From: Aliiruegeria lutimaris
Lineage (GTDB): Bacteria > Pseudomonadota > Alphaproteobacteria > Rhodobacterales > Rhodobacteraceae
Assembly (NCBI RefSeq): GCF_900099935.1
Contig: NZ_FNEK01000001.1
Span: 1-64,000 of the forward strand
Reading direction: 5' to 3'
Length of the DNA: 64,000 nucleotides
Both the position numbers and the translations under genes were made by a program. Below, in pieces: positions 53,545 to 63,644 of the stretch. How positions within the stretch are numbered: the first letter of the stretch is position 1; each line of letters starts with the position of its first letter. The notes beneath the pieces were generated by a model that saw nothing but the letters and a program-made list of their open reading frames with translations, did not search any database and was not told the DNA's origin.

Positions 53545-54840
53545 TTATCCCCGGCGACGCTGCAGCCAGCTTTCGAGCCGGCTCAGCACATCGGCGGCAA
53601 TCGCTTCGTCCTCGATCTCCTCCAGCGCCTCGGCAACGAAAGCGATGACCATCAGGTCGGTCGCGATGTCCTTGGGCACCCCGCGCGAGCGCAGGTAGAA
53701 GAGCCCTTCCTCGTCGATCGCGCCCGAGGTGGAGCCGTGCGAACAGACCACGTCATCGGCATAGATCTCCAGTTCCGGCTTGGCGAGGAACTGGCTGTCA
53801 TCGTCGAGCAACAGCGACTGGCTGATCTGGTAGCCATCGGTTTTCTGCGCGCCGTCCTTCACCAGGATCTTTCCCTGGAACACGCCCACGGCGCCGTTGC
53901 GAAGAACCTTCTTGTAGACCTGCCGGCTCTCGCAGTTCTCCGCGTCATGGGTGATGAACACGGTGTCGTCATGGTGGAAGTCGCCGGTGGCGCCATCGCC
54001 GAGCGCGGCGCCTGCCACATGGGCCACGGCGTCGTCGCCCGTCAGCTCGATCACCGCCTCGTTGCGCGTCAGCGCACCGTTGACCGTCAGCGTGAAGCTC
54101 TTGAACACGCTCTCCTTGCCGAGGCGGGCAAAGATATGCGTCGCCGCGCGCCGCTCATGCGCCCGGCCCTGCGTGCGTACATGGTGGAAGGCGCCGCCAT
54201 CGGCGATCTCCACTTCCATCACCTTGTTGAGCCGCGCTGCTGCCGGACCGTTTTCCAGCAGCGTCAGATCCGCGCCAGCTTCGATCTTCACAACGTGATG
54301 GAAGATCGCGTCCGAAGAGGTCGATTCCTGAAGATATACCAGGCTGACCGGCTTCTCGGCCTTGCCGGTTACCCGGATCACCATCCCGTCGGCAGCATAG
54401 GCCGTGTTCAGCGCCGCAAGCGGGCGCTCGACCGGCGACTGCCCACGCGTTTCCAGAACGCCATAAAGATCGCGCGCCCAGTGGATGTCCTTCGCCCCGG
54501 CCTCGGACAGCGGTTCGATCTCGACCCCGGCCAGCGACAGCTCGTCCGAGGCCTCCGCATCATAGACACCATCGACGAAGACGATCTTCAACCGGTCGAT
54601 CTCGCCGAAAACGGTCGGCTCATAGGTCTCGAATGTCGAGGCTTCCCGCGCCCCCGGCTCCACCAGCGTCTCGGGACGGGTGTATTTCCAGTATTCGTCG
54701 CGCCTATGCGGCAGGCCCATGGCCTCCACCCGGGCCCGGGCGGACGTCCGCGCCTCGCTGATCCAGGCCCCGCCCTCGGGCAGGCTCATCGCAGCCAGCC
54801 GCGCGCCCGTCGCATCCAGTTTCTGTTGCGGCAACGCCAT
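53545..54840 (-). CDS. sufD: Fe-S cluster assembly protein SufD
   Basis: 431 residues. C-terminal SufBD core shows VCSHGSTSGAIDEEGLFYLRSR and the upstream FQGKILVKDGAQKTDGYQ, both characteristic; the conserved His is in VCSHGS. It forms the SufBC2D scaffold on which clusters are built. One base separates it from sufC. Confidence 0.96.
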   Translation of the reverse strand: MALPQQKLDATGARLAAMSLPEGGAWISEARTSARARVEAMGLPHRRDEYWKYTRPETLVEPGAREASTFETYEPTVFGEIDRLKIVFVDGVYDAEASDELSLAGVEIEPLSEAGAKDIHWARDLYGVLETRGQSPVERPLAALNTAYAADGMVIRVTGKAEKPVSLVYLQESTSSDAIFHHVVKIEAGADLTLLENGPAAARLNKVMEVEIADGGAFHHVRTQGRAHERRAATHIFARLGKESVFKSFTLTVNGALTRNEAVIELTGDDAVAHVAGAALGDGATGDFHHDDTVFITHDAENCESRQVYKKVLRNGAVGVFQGKILVKDGAQKTDGYQISQSLLLDDDSQFLAKPELEIYADDVVCSHGSTSGAIDEEGLFYLRSRGVPKDIATDLMVIAFVAEALEEIEDEAIAADVLSRLESWLQRRRG

Positions 54841-54841
54841 T

Positions 54842-55597
<756 letters not shown>

Positions 55598-55700
55598 TTT
55601 CTTACCTCATGCAAAGAAGGCCGCACGCCCAGTGGCGCCAGCCCTCGTCATTCCGACAAAACCGATCCCGGCCCGCCCAAAAGGCGCGCCCGCCGGCTCC

Positions 55701-55768
55701 GGGGCACCGCCCCATATCTTCATCTTTCCAAAAATATCTCCGCCGGAGGCACGATCCGCAGGATCGTT
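55701..55768 (-). repeat. Structured intergenic repeat, copy E (truncated)
   Basis: On the minus strand: AACGATCC-TGC-GGATCGT, CCTCCGGCGGAGATATTT, then one arm GGAAAGATGAAG identical to the arm in copy A, then a different end GGGGC-GGT-GCCCC. The partner arm and the tetraloop hairpin are missing. It lies within the suf operon, 14 bases after the stop of the small membrane protein gene. Confidence 0.75.
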
Positions 55769-55782
55769 ACGGCGCAACGACC

Positions 55783-56058
55783 TCACACGTCCAACGTGCT
55801 CTCCCAAAGCTCGGAAACGGCCGAGAAATCGCCCGAGCTGATCTGCGCGAACAGCTCCGGCTGCATCTGCGCGAACACCCAGAACAGCCCCAGCAGAAGC
55901 GCGACGGACATCACGAAGACCACCCGCTTCTGCCCGGAATTGACCGACCGCCTCCGCGTCCTTGCCGCGCGATCCGGCATCAACACGCCATCCGGCGCCC
56001 AGGTCTTCCCGCTTTCGATCCGCTGCAAACGTTCCAGGAATGCTTGATCTGCCGACAT
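55783..56058 (-). CDS. Small membrane protein in the suf operon
   Basis: 91 residues. A soluble N-terminus (FLERLQRIESGKTWAPDGVL) is followed by a basic RRRSVNSGQKR and one helix (VVFVMSVALLLGLFWVFA), then an acidic tail. No family with known function recognised. Confidence 0.7.
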   Translation of the reverse strand: MSADQAFLERLQRIESGKTWAPDGVLMPDRAARTRRRSVNSGQKRVVFVMSVALLLGLFWVFAQMQPELFAQISSGDFSAVSELWESTLDV

Positions 56059-56134
56059 GCCTCTCGCTCCGGGGTTGTTCGCCTCGGTGTCGGGATGCCT
56101 GCAGATCGCGGCAATATTTAGACGAAATAAGCAC

Positions 56135-56446
56135 TTAAGCGAGCCTGACCGCCGTGCCGGAGGCCGACACCATCAACATGTTGTTGATCACCTCGTAATC
56201 GAGATCGACCCCTACAACAGCATCGGCCCCAAGCGCCGCCGCACGTTCCTCCAACTCCCCAAGCGCCGTGGCCCGCGCCTCGCCGAGGCTCTTCTCATAA
56301 GCGCCCGACCGGCCGCCGATAATGTCCGTGATCCCGGCAAAGACATCCCGGAACACATTTGCCCCTAGGATCGCCTCGCCCACGACGATGCCGCAATACT
56401 CGGTGATCTGGCGCCCCTGGATCGCAGGCGTGGTGGTCACGATCAT
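56135..56446 (-). CDS. YbjQ/UPF0145 family protein
   Basis: 103 residues: [40 protein letters not shown] (in part), [16 protein letters not shown]. The family (sometimes called heavy-metal binding) forms small pentamer-like rings; the function is unproven. AAGGGGAGACCTG precedes the ATG at 56446, which overlaps the cupin stop. Confidence 0.9.
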   Translation of the reverse strand: MIVTTTPAIQGRQITEYCGIVVGEAILGANVFRDVFAGITDIIGGRSGAYEKSLGEARATALGELEERAAALGADAVVGVDLDYEVINNMLMVSASGTAVRLA

Positions 56447-56949
56447 CAGGTCTCCCCTTCCCAATAGTTCCGGCCATCCTCGAGCCGGCCGACGAAGCGC
56501 AGATGCGCGTTCTGAAAATCCGCCCCCGGCGCCACGGCAAAGGCCGCAAATTTCCCGCTATCGGGATATTCGCAGACATCCGGGTCCTGCGTTGTCGAGA
56601 TCCCCAGGTACCGCAGCACGGTCTCACCGGTATTTACCAGCTGATGCGCCGTCTGCGGACCGCCCTTCGGTGCCGCGCAGAGAGATCCGGCGCGAACGGC
56701 GAATTCCGCCTCGCCGAAGCGATAGACCCCCTCGCCCTCCAGGATGACAAAGAGCTCGTCATTGCCCAGGTGGTTATGGAAAGGGAAGGCCCGCTTGCCC
56801 GGCGCCACCTCGATCAGCATCGCGCCCAGCCCCGTGAGCCCAAGAGGCGCGCCGAGAGGAACGACAGATGCGCCGAAACGCTCCGACGGCTCCTTCGGTC
56901 CGATCGGGAAACCCTTGGCCTCGTCGAGATGGATCACGGGCGTACTCAT
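56446..56949 (-). CDS. Cupin domain protein
   Basis: 167 residues with a single cupin barrel: the metal motif in [20 protein letters not shown] (H-x-H-x4-E) and the second motif [14 protein letters not shown] with His. It may bind Fe or Mn. Role in the suf operon unknown. Overlaps the following small gene by four bases. Confidence 0.88.
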   Translation of the reverse strand: MSTPVIHLDEAKGFPIGPKEPSERFGASVVPLGAPLGLTGLGAMLIEVAPGKRAFPFHNHLGNDELFVILEGEGVYRFGEAEFAVRAGSLCAAPKGGPQTAHQLVNTGETVLRYLGISTTQDPDVCEYPDSGKFAAFAVAPGADFQNAHLRFVGRLEDGRNYWEGET

Positions 56950-57131
56950 TTCCGTCCCTCATGTTCCCGCAGCACGCCACGGGCGAAAAGCGAGCCGCAA
57001 AACCCGGAGATTGCGGCGATGATCGCCACGTTCAGCCCGATCAGCGGTGGCAGGACATAGTCTACCCCCACCGCGAACACGGCGCAGAACACCCCCGTCA
57101 GGATGGCCGGCAATAGAAAGGTGCGGAACAT
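56946..57131 (-). CDS. Small two-helix membrane protein
   Basis: 61 residues with two helices (FLLPAILTGVFCAVFAVGV and LNVAIIAAISGFCGSLFA). The start at 57131 follows GGGAGAATTTG; the longer frame would overlap the end of sufB. Unknown function. Confidence 0.7.
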   Translation of the reverse strand: MFRTFLLPAILTGVFCAVFAVGVDYVLPPLIGLNVAIIAAISGFCGSLFARGVLREHEGRK

Positions 57132-57162
57132 CGGCAAATTCTCCCGTGTCGAGGCGGCCGCC

Positions 57163-58686
57163 TCAGCCCACAGAGCCCTCAAGCGAGATCGCCACCAGTT
57201 GCTGTGCCTCCAGCGCGAATTCCATCGGAAGCGCCTGGAGCACGTCGCGACAGAAGCCGTTCACCACCAGCGCCACCGCCTCTTCCTCGTCCATGCCGCG
57301 GCTCCGGCAATAGAAGAGCTGGTCGTCATCGACCTTGGACGTGGTCGCCTCGTGTTCGGCCCGGCTCGAGTTGTTCTTCACCTCGATATAGGGAACCGTG
57401 TGCGCGCCACACTCACTTCCGATCAGAAGGCTGTCACATTGCGTGTAGTTGCGCGATTCCTTGGCCTTGGGATGCATCGAGACCAGCCCGCGATAGACGT
57501 TCTGCGACTTGCCCGCCGAGATCCCCTTGGACACGATCCGGCTCTTGGTGTTCTTGCCAAGGTGAATCATCTTGGTGCCGGTATCGGCCTGCTGGTGGTT
57601 GTTGGTAATGGCGATGGAATAGAACTCGCCCTGGCTCTCCTCGCCACGCAGGATGCAGGAGGGGTATTTCCAGGTGATCGCCGAGCCGGTCTCAACCTGC
57701 GTCCACATCACCTTGGACCGATCGCCCCGGCAATCGGCACGCTTGGTGACAAAGTTGTAGATGCCACCCTTGCCTTCCTCGTCGCCCGGGAACCAGTTCT
57801 GGACGGTGGAGTATTTCACCTCCGCATCGTCCATGATCACGATCTCGACCACGGCGGCATGAAGCTGGGCCACGTCGCGTTGCGGCGCGGTGCAGCCTTC
57901 GAGATAGCTCACATAGGAGCCCTTCTCGGCGATGATCAGCGTGCGCTCGAACTGGCCGGTGTTTTCGGCGTTGATGCGGAAATAGGTGCTGAGTTCCATC
58001 GGGCAGCGAACGCCCTCGGGCACGTAGACAAAGGAGCCGTCCGAGAAGACCGCCGAGTTCAGCGTCGCAAAGTAGTTGTCGGTAGTCGGCACCACGGAGG
58101 CGAGGTATTTTTTCACCAGCTCGGGATGCTCACGGATCGCCTCGGAGATCGAGCAGAAGATGACGCCGGCCTGGGCCAGCTCCTTCTTGAAGGTCGTGCC
58201 GACGGAGACGGAATCGAACACCGCGTCCACGGCGACCTTGCGGCCCTCTTGCGGGGTCTCTCGAACGCCCTCGACACCGGCCAGGATCGCCTGCTCCTTG
58301 AGCGGGATGCCGAGCTTGGCATAGGTCTCCAGCAGCTTCGGATCGACCTCGTCGAGCGATTTCGGCTTCTCCTTCATCGAAGCCGGACGGGCATAGTAGT
58401 ACTGGTCCTGATAGTCGATATGCGGGATCTTGAGCATCGCCCATTCGGGCATTTCCATCTGCTGCCAGCGGCGGAAGGCCTCGAGGCGCCATTCGAGCAT
58501 CCACTCGGGTTCCTCGTTGCGCTCCGAGATCAGGCGCACGATATCCTCGTTCAGTCCCTTGGGCGCGCGCTCTTCCTCGATCTCGGTTTCCCAGCCGTGC
58601 TTGTAGGCGCCCATGTTCCGGACGGTTTCGACCGTCTCCCGGTCCACACCTTCCCGAACTTCCAGTTGCTCTTCGACTACGGTCAT
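57163..58686 (-). CDS. sufB: Fe-S cluster assembly protein SufB
   Basis: 507 residues. Conserved core includes [38 protein letters not shown], and a C-terminal [20 protein letters not shown] with cysteines. It receives sulfur and forms the scaffold with SufC and SufD. Upstream is the cysteine desulfurase gene. Confidence 0.97.
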   Translation of the reverse strand: MTVVEEQLEVREGVDRETVETVRNMGAYKHGWETEIEEERAPKGLNEDIVRLISERNEEPEWMLEWRLEAFRRWQQMEMPEWAMLKIPHIDYQDQYYYARPASMKEKPKSLDEVDPKLLETYAKLGIPLKEQAILAGVEGVRETPQEGRKVAVDAVFDSVSVGTTFKKELAQAGVIFCSISEAIREHPELVKKYLASVVPTTDNYFATLNSAVFSDGSFVYVPEGVRCPMELSTYFRINAENTGQFERTLIIAEKGSYVSYLEGCTAPQRDVAQLHAAVVEIVIMDDAEVKYSTVQNWFPGDEEGKGGIYNFVTKRADCRGDRSKVMWTQVETGSAITWKYPSCILRGEESQGEFYSIAITNNHQQADTGTKMIHLGKNTKSRIVSKGISAGKSQNVYRGLVSMHPKAKESRNYTQCDSLLIGSECGAHTVPYIEVKNNSSRAEHEATTSKVDDDQLFYCRSRGMDEEEAVALVVNGFCRDVLQALPMEFALEAQQLVAISLEGSVG

Positions 58687-58731
58687 CGCAGATCCATTCC
58701 TGTCATGGGCAGCAGGCGCCGCCCCGGCGGC

Positions 58732-59775
58732 TCATCCCGCCCTAGCCTTCATTTTCCGGTACTGCTTGCTCCAGCTTTCCGCGAAGCGCAGCACCTCGTC
58801 TTCCGTCGTATCCGGCCCGATCGAAACGCGGATCGCGCAACTCGCAGCCGTCTCGTCATATCCCATCGCGCGCAGCACCCGGCTCGCCCTGACCTTGCCC
58901 GAAGAACAGGCCGAGCCCGCCGAAATGGCAAAGCCCGCAAGGTCCATCTGCATAACCTGGGTCTCGCCACGCCAGCCGGGAACCACGATGCAGGAGGTGT
59001 TTGGGAGTCTCCGCGCCGATTTCCCGACAAAAATAATCTCTTTTATCGAAGATGCCAGAGCTTTTTCTAGAATGTTTCTAAGTTTCTCGGTTTTTTCCCA
59101 GGCGCCGGCCTCCAGATCGCGCTGCGCCGCGACCGCCGCGGCTGCGAACCCCGCGATTCCAATAAGGTTTTCCGTCCCCGAGCGCCGCCCCATCTCCTGG
59201 CCACCTCCAAGGATACGCGACGATACGTCAAGCCCGCGGCGCAAGACCAATGCCCCGATACCCTTCGGCCCGCCCAGCTTGTGGGCAGAAATCAGAGCCA
59301 TGTCGCAGCCCGACCAGTCGAAGGCGACGGGAATCTTGCCAAAGGCCTGCGTCATGTCGCTGACGGCAAGCCCCTGCGGCAGATCCTGAATCACACCGGT
59401 CTCGGAATTCGCAAGCTGCAGCGTGGAGCACTCCGGCGCCGTGACCTGAACGCGACCGTCAGTGTCCACAGACAAGCTGTCCTCGACCCAGGCCCCGACC
59501 GCATCATGCTCGACACCGCTGCCGGCAAGGCCACGCCCGGCCAACGCAAGTGCCGCCGCCTCGGTTGCCCCGGAGGTAAAGACGATATCGGCCGCCTGCG
59601 CCCCGAGCGCCTCTGCAACCTGGCTGCGTGCGCGCTCGATCAGCCCCTTCGCGGCGCGCCCCTCCGCATGAACGGAAGACGGGTTGCCCACGAGCTCCAT
59701 CGCGTCGACCATCGCCGCTTTCGCCTCGGGCCGCAGCGGCGCGGTGGCATTCCAGTCGAGATAGCTCCGTTTCAT
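58732..59775 (-). CDS. IscS/NifS-type cysteine desulfurase
   Basis: 347 residues, group I. N-terminal YLDWNATAPLRPEAK, PLP-phosphate FTSGATEAAALAL, the PLP lysine in ISAHKLGGPKG, and the catalytic Cys loop SAGSACSSGKVRAS. Shorter than IscS of E. coli (404). With SufS this gives two desulfurases in one operon, an alphaproteobacterial habit. Confidence 0.93.
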   Translation of the reverse strand: MKRSYLDWNATAPLRPEAKAAMVDAMELVGNPSSVHAEGRAAKGLIERARSQVAEALGAQAADIVFTSGATEAAALALAGRGLAGSGVEHDAVGAWVEDSLSVDTDGRVQVTAPECSTLQLANSETGVIQDLPQGLAVSDMTQAFGKIPVAFDWSGCDMALISAHKLGGPKGIGALVLRRGLDVSSRILGGGQEMGRRSGTENLIGIAGFAAAAVAAQRDLEAGAWEKTEKLRNILEKALASSIKEIIFVGKSARRLPNTSCIVVPGWRGETQVMQMDLAGFAISAGSACSSGKVRASRVLRAMGYDETAASCAIRVSIGPDTTEDEVLRFAESWSKQYRKMKARAG

Positions 59776-59795
59776 CCGTCCCTTCCGATCCGTTT

Positions 59796-59820
59796 GCCCG
59801 GCGAAAGTCTTTCGCCAGGC
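59796..59820 (-). promoter_or_regulatory. Intercistronic hairpin between iscR and the desulfurase gene
   Basis: GCC-C-GGCGAAA-GTC-TTTCGCC-A-GGC: 10 bp with one mismatch, 20 bases before the desulfurase start codon, followed by a run of nine C. It could attenuate or protect the message between the regulator and the suf genes. Confidence 0.55.
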
Positions 59821-59882
59821 GGGGCCAGGGGCGCGCCCCCCCCCCGCCCCTACCGCGACGCCGTCAGGCGGCGTAAAATCTC

Positions 59883-60347
59883 TCAGCTATCATCGTCCTC
59901 AACCTGAAACAGTGACGGAACTGCCGGACAGGGCGCTAGGTCATTTCCCACGACATCCGAAAGCCGCGCCTGATGCAGGTAGACATAGACATGGGCCGAA
60001 AGCCCTTCCCAGAGCCGGTTGTTGAGCGATTGTGCCCGGCTCCCGGACACGCCGCCCTTGGCGCCGGCGCCCGTGTGCAACGCGCTCACGGTCTCGTCCA
60101 CGGCGGCCAGCACTTCGGACACCCGGATCAGCTCTGCCGCGCGACCAAGGCGATACCCGCCCCCCGGCCCGCGTACCGATTCCACCAGCCCCGCGCGGCG
60201 CAGCTTGACAAAAAGCTGTTCGAGATAGGGCAGCGAAATATCCTGTCGCTCTGATATCTCCCCGAGCGTGACCAGTTCGTCATCCGCGGCCAGCGCGAGA
60301 TCGGTCAACGCCACCATCGCGTAGCGCCCTTTGGTACTGAGTTTCAT
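59883..60347 (-). CDS. iscR: IscR/Rrf2 regulator with a single cysteine
   Basis: 154 residues. Winged helix: MKLSTKGRYAMVALTDLAL, then LGEISERQDISLPYLEQLF, and VRGPGGGYRLGR. E. coli IscR has three cluster cysteines after residue 90. Here that loop reads GAGAKGGVSGSRAQSLNNR and has none. The only cysteine is Cys140. This is the pattern reported for Rhodobacter sphaeroides IscR, which binds a cluster in an unusual way and represses Fe-S genes. First gene of the suf operon. GGGAGG precedes the ATG at 60347. Confidence 0.93.
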   Translation of the reverse strand: MKLSTKGRYAMVALTDLALAADDELVTLGEISERQDISLPYLEQLFVKLRRAGLVESVRGPGGGYRLGRAAELIRVSEVLAAVDETVSALHTGAGAKGGVSGSRAQSLNNRLWEGLSAHVYVYLHQARLSDVVGNDLAPCPAVPSLFQVEDDDS

Positions 60348-60503
60348 GGCCCAACCTCCCGCAAAACTTGACGTCACCGGCAGGGAGGCTTAACTGCCTC
60401 TCGCTGCATGAATCATCATGACGGCATTCGTTGACGATCTAGATTGCCTGACCGAAAGGGTCAACAGCCCCGGCCCAGGCCCGCGACAAGGAAAAAGGCA
60501 AAC

Positions 60504-61157
60504 ATGCCCGAGGTGATCTTTCCCGGACCCGAAGGGCGGCTTGAGGGCCGCTATCACCCGCAAAAGGAAAAGGACGCCCCCATCGCGATCATCCTGCATC
60601 CGCATCCTCAATTCGGCGGCACGATGAACAACAAGGTCGTCTACAACCTGCATTACACGTTCCACAAGATGGGCTTCACCGTCTTGCGGTTCAACTTCCG
60701 CGGCGTGGGCCGCAGCCAGGGCGAGTACGATCAGGGCATAGGCGAGCTTTCGGATGCCGCCTCCGCGCTCGACTACCTGCAGTCGATGAATCAGAACGCC
60801 AAGCATTGCTGGGTCGCCGGCTTCTCCTTCGGCGCCTGGATCGGCATGCAGCTTCTGATGCGTCGCCCCGAGATCACCGGTTTCATCTCCGTCTCGCCGC
60901 CGGCGAACATGTATGACTTCTCGTTCCTCGCGCCCTGCCCCTCCTCCGGGCTGGTCATCAACGGCACCGCCGACCGAGTTGCACCGCCCAAGGACACGCA
61001 GACGCTGGTCGCCAAGCTGCACGAGCAAAAGGGCATCACCATCACCCACGAGGAGATGGAAGGCGCCGGCCATTTCTTCGAAGAGCCGTATATGCAGCCG
61101 ATGCTGGACCATGTCGAAACCTATGTCCGCCGCCGGCTGACCGAAAATACGCGCTGA
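60504..61157 (+). CDS. Alpha/beta hydrolase
   Basis: 217 residues: LHPHPQFGGTMNNKVVYNLH, then LRFNFRGVGRSQGEYDQG, the nucleophile-type turn GFSFGAW, and a late His in EGAGHFFEE. It is the CocE/dienelactone-hydrolase-like group often annotated as a carboxylesterase in alphaproteobacteria. Substrate unknown. Divergent from iscR over a 156-base region with an inverted repeat (GGCAG...CTGCC). Confidence 0.88.
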   Translation: MPEVIFPGPEGRLEGRYHPQKEKDAPIAIILHPHPQFGGTMNNKVVYNLHYTFHKMGFTVLRFNFRGVGRSQGEYDQGIGELSDAASALDYLQSMNQNAKHCWVAGFSFGAWIGMQLLMRRPEITGFISVSPPANMYDFSFLAPCPSSGLVINGTADRVAPPKDTQTLVAKLHEQKGITITHEEMEGAGHFFEEPYMQPMLDHVETYVRRRLTENTR

Positions 61158-61166
61158 GCCGGCAGC

Positions 61167-61388
61167 ATGGGCGTTCTTGAAGATCTCGCCGACGCGCTGG
61201 CCAGGGATGCGATCGATGCCAGCGAAAAACTCGGCAACGAGGACATCATCACCCAGGTCGCAAAGCAACTCGGGGCGACCTCGACCACGATGGAGGAGAC
61301 CTATCTCACCTCCATCCGTATCCGCCTCTCCGAACGCCGGGCACGCCGTTTCCTCGAAGCCCGCATGGCGCCGAAGAACCAGAGCTGA
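61167..61388 (+). CDS. Hypothetical small helical protein
   Basis: 73 residues starting 9 bases after the hydrolase stop, so co-transcribed. MGVLEDLADALARDAIDASE and TYLTSIRIRLSERRARRFLE suggest an all-helical soluble protein. No family recognised. Confidence 0.65.
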   Translation: MGVLEDLADALARDAIDASEKLGNEDIITQVAKQLGATSTTMEETYLTSIRIRLSERRARRFLEARMAPKNQS

Positions 61389-61420
61389 GCCATAACGGCC
61401 GGTCGTCCCGCGCGGGCGGC

Positions 61421-61573
61421 GTGCGAGTGCCGTCCGACAACCGCGACGACTACATCGAGCAGACCGAGCTTGGCGCCGATGCCTGGACCGAACTTGCTCG
61501 GGCCGGCCTCACCCAGATCGGCATTCACACGGTGGATATCCCGGTCGCGCAGGCCTTCACCGCACGCACGTGA
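61421..61573 (+). pseudogene. Possible C-terminal gene fragment
   Basis: A 50-codon frame with coding-like composition (for example DDYIEQTELGADAWTELARA, then IGIHTVDIPVAQAF). It has a GTG at 61421 but no clear ribosome site. It may be the tail of a lost gene. The rest of 61389-61728 shows no gene. Confidence 0.3.
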
Positions 61574-61728
61574 GAGGAGTTTTCGAGCGATCCGCCTGAA
61601 TTTTGTGCATTAGCGCGTAGTTTCATCGCCATGGGTCATGCAGCACGTTCGGAAGGCTCGCGATTCGAGAACCGCTTTTGCAGGTTGACGTGAGGGAGGA
61701 CAGATCCGGGAAACCAAAGGAGCCCGCC

Positions 61729-61923
61729 ATGTGTCTGACCACCGAAGCCCTCCTGCTATTCATCAACCTGCTGTCGCCCCAAATCGTCGAAATCGCCGAT
61801 GACAGGGTCATCATCCACGCCGAGACGCGCGATGCAGTCTGGGAAGCACGCGCCGATCAGTGGTGCACCCAGGCGCCCCGGATCGACGCCGCCCTGCGCC
61901 TGAAGGCCGGAGAAGCGCTCTGA
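61729..61923 (+). CDS. Hypothetical small protein
   Basis: 64 residues; a strong AAAGGAG lies 6 bases before the ATG. MCLTTEALLLFINLLSPQIV then IADDRVIIHAETRDAVWEAR. Possibly helical with a beta strand. No family recognised. Confidence 0.5.
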   Translation: MCLTTEALLLFINLLSPQIVEIADDRVIIHAETRDAVWEARADQWCTQAPRIDAALRLKAGEAL

Positions 61924-62017
61924 TCGCGAGGGTCAATAGCAGGTCCTGCCGCCGTGGGACCGTCCTGCCCGCTCCGGGTGGCTTGCCAGCCCCGGGCGGG
62001 AAGCGTAGAGGCAAGGC

Positions 62018-62599
62018 ATGACAGATCGCCTCTCCTCCCAATTCGCCTTTCTCGACGAAATCGACCGCCTCAAGGCCATCGAACGCGCCACGCCCATCGG
62101 GGACAATTCTCGCCCCGAGAACTCCGCCGAGCATTCCTGGCATATCGCCATGTATGCGCTGGTGCTCGCCGACCATGCCGGGCCGGAGGTCGACATCTCC
62201 CGCGTTATCAAGATGTTGCTCCTGCATGACATCGTCGAGATCGACGCGGGGGACATGCCGATCCACATGGCGCATGACGCCGAGGCGCATGCCGCCAAGG
62301 AAGCGGCGGCAGCCGAGCGGCTCTTTGGCCTGCTGCCCGCCGACCAGGCCGCGGAATTCCGCGCGATCTGGACCGAATTCGAGGCCGCCGAAAGCGCCGA
62401 TGCCGTGTTTGCCAAGTCGCTCGACCGGGTTCAGCCGTTGCTGCAGAACCTCGCCGTCGGCGGCGGAAGCTGGATCGACTACAACGTGACCATGGATCAG
62501 ATCGACACCCGCGTCGGGGTCAAGGTCAACCGCGGGGCGCCTCGGATCTGGCAATTCGTACGCGCCCGGGTCGCACCTTTCTTTTCGGCCTCCCGCTAG
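62018..62599 (+). CDS. HD-domain phosphohydrolase (YfbR/HDDC2-like)
   Basis: 193 residues. Metal motif: His in NSAEHSWHIAMYALVL, HD in LLLHDIVEIDAGD, and Asp in DYNVTMDQID-like tail. Relatives are 5'-deoxynucleotidases that act on dNMPs. The 3' end overlaps the convergent permease gene by 74 bases. Confidence 0.9.
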   Translation: MTDRLSSQFAFLDEIDRLKAIERATPIGDNSRPENSAEHSWHIAMYALVLADHAGPEVDISRVIKMLLLHDIVEIDAGDMPIHMAHDAEAHAAKEAAAAERLFGLLPADQAAEFRAIWTEFEAAESADAVFAKSLDRVQPLLQNLAVGGGSWIDYNVTMDQIDTRVGVKVNRGAPRIWQFVRARVAPFFSASR

Positions 62600-63644
62600 G
62601 GCCGCCCGGCCGCTTTTCGCGTTCGGGCAGGAAATAGTCGACAGCGACAAAGGCCGCCAGCACCCAGACAAGCGCCGTTCCGACCTGTATCAGGCGGGAA
62701 AGCATCTTGCCTTCCACATCTCCGCCGAAAGGCGCCATGGCGCCGCCGAACAGGACCAGCGCCGTTGACAACGCGCTGCCCGCGAGCGGGGCCGTGGCAT
62801 GGCCCGAGGTAAACCAGCGCGCGAGGCCAAGGCAAAGCAGCCCGCTGACCAGCGCCATGAAGCCGAATTGCGTGTCCATCACCACAAGCTCGTAGTAAAA
62901 AATGGCCACAAGCCCACCGGCGATATTGGCCAGCAGCATCCCCTTGGCGACTGCGGGGCCGGCCCCGGTCGAGGCGGCAAGCTGCTGGGCGAGGATGGCG
63001 ACAAAGATCAGCGAGAGGATCGCGCCGCTGTCGAACAGGATGAACAAGGCGACGAATGGCAGGGTCACCAACATCATCCGCAGCAACCGCCGCTCCGGAT
63101 CGAAGGGCGGCGGGGTCTCGGCGGTGGTTGCAGCCGTATCCACGTTCTGTACGGCTGACGGAAACAGGGCAAACACGGTCCAGCAGGACAGCAGCGCGAT
63201 CCCCATGTTGATCGGAAGCCAGAGCGCCAGCGTCCAGGCGATATCAAGGGAGAGCCGCGCCAGATAGGGCATCATCAGCGCCTCCATCAGCACGAGGATC
63301 ACGAGCAGCGGCGATTTTCCAGAGACCGAGAGCGAGAATCCCCAGCCGATCAGAAGCACCTGCACCAGAAAGAAACTCGCCGGATAGGGCAGCAGGACGG
63401 AAAACACCCCGAAGCCCATCAGCAGTAGGGCAAAGGCGGTGGCGATCAATATCCCTCCCGCCTTCGGGCTCGGCGGAGACGGTGCCTGGAGAAAGAGCGC
63501 CGCGAAGACCGCACCGACAAAGGCGAAGGGCCAAGTAAACGCCATCCCGAGCACGAAAGGCATCCACACGCCCAGGGCCATCCGAAACCCCTGCCGTGTT
63601 GCCAGCCGTCTCGCCGCGCCCTCCGTTCCGGGATCAGTAGGCAT
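62526..63644 (-). CDS. DUF2955/FUSC-like membrane permease
   Basis: 372 residues with nine to ten helices (LGVWMPFVLGMAFTWPFAFV, LLMGFGVFSVLLPYPASFFL). The family works with membrane-fusion proteins in efflux of aromatic acids or drugs, like AaeB. The last 30 residues (KRKVRPGRVRIARSEAPRG) are basic and lie antisense to the HD gene, which suggests a late extension of the reading frame. Its start overlaps the stop of the fusion-protein gene by 11 bases. Confidence 0.85.
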   Translation of the reverse strand: MPTDPGTEGAARRLATRQGFRMALGVWMPFVLGMAFTWPFAFVGAVFAALFLQAPSPPSPKAGGILIATAFALLLMGFGVFSVLLPYPASFFLVQVLLIGWGFSLSVSGKSPLLVILVLMEALMMPYLARLSLDIAWTLALWLPINMGIALLSCWTVFALFPSAVQNVDTAATTAETPPPFDPERRLLRMMLVTLPFVALFILFDSGAILSLIFVAILAQQLAASTGAGPAVAKGMLLANIAGGLVAIFYYELVVMDTQFGFMALVSGLLCLGLARWFTSGHATAPLAGSALSTALVLFGGAMAPFGGDVEGKMLSRLIQVGTALVWVLAAFVAVDYFLPEREKRPGGPSGRPKRKVRPGRVRIARSEAPRG

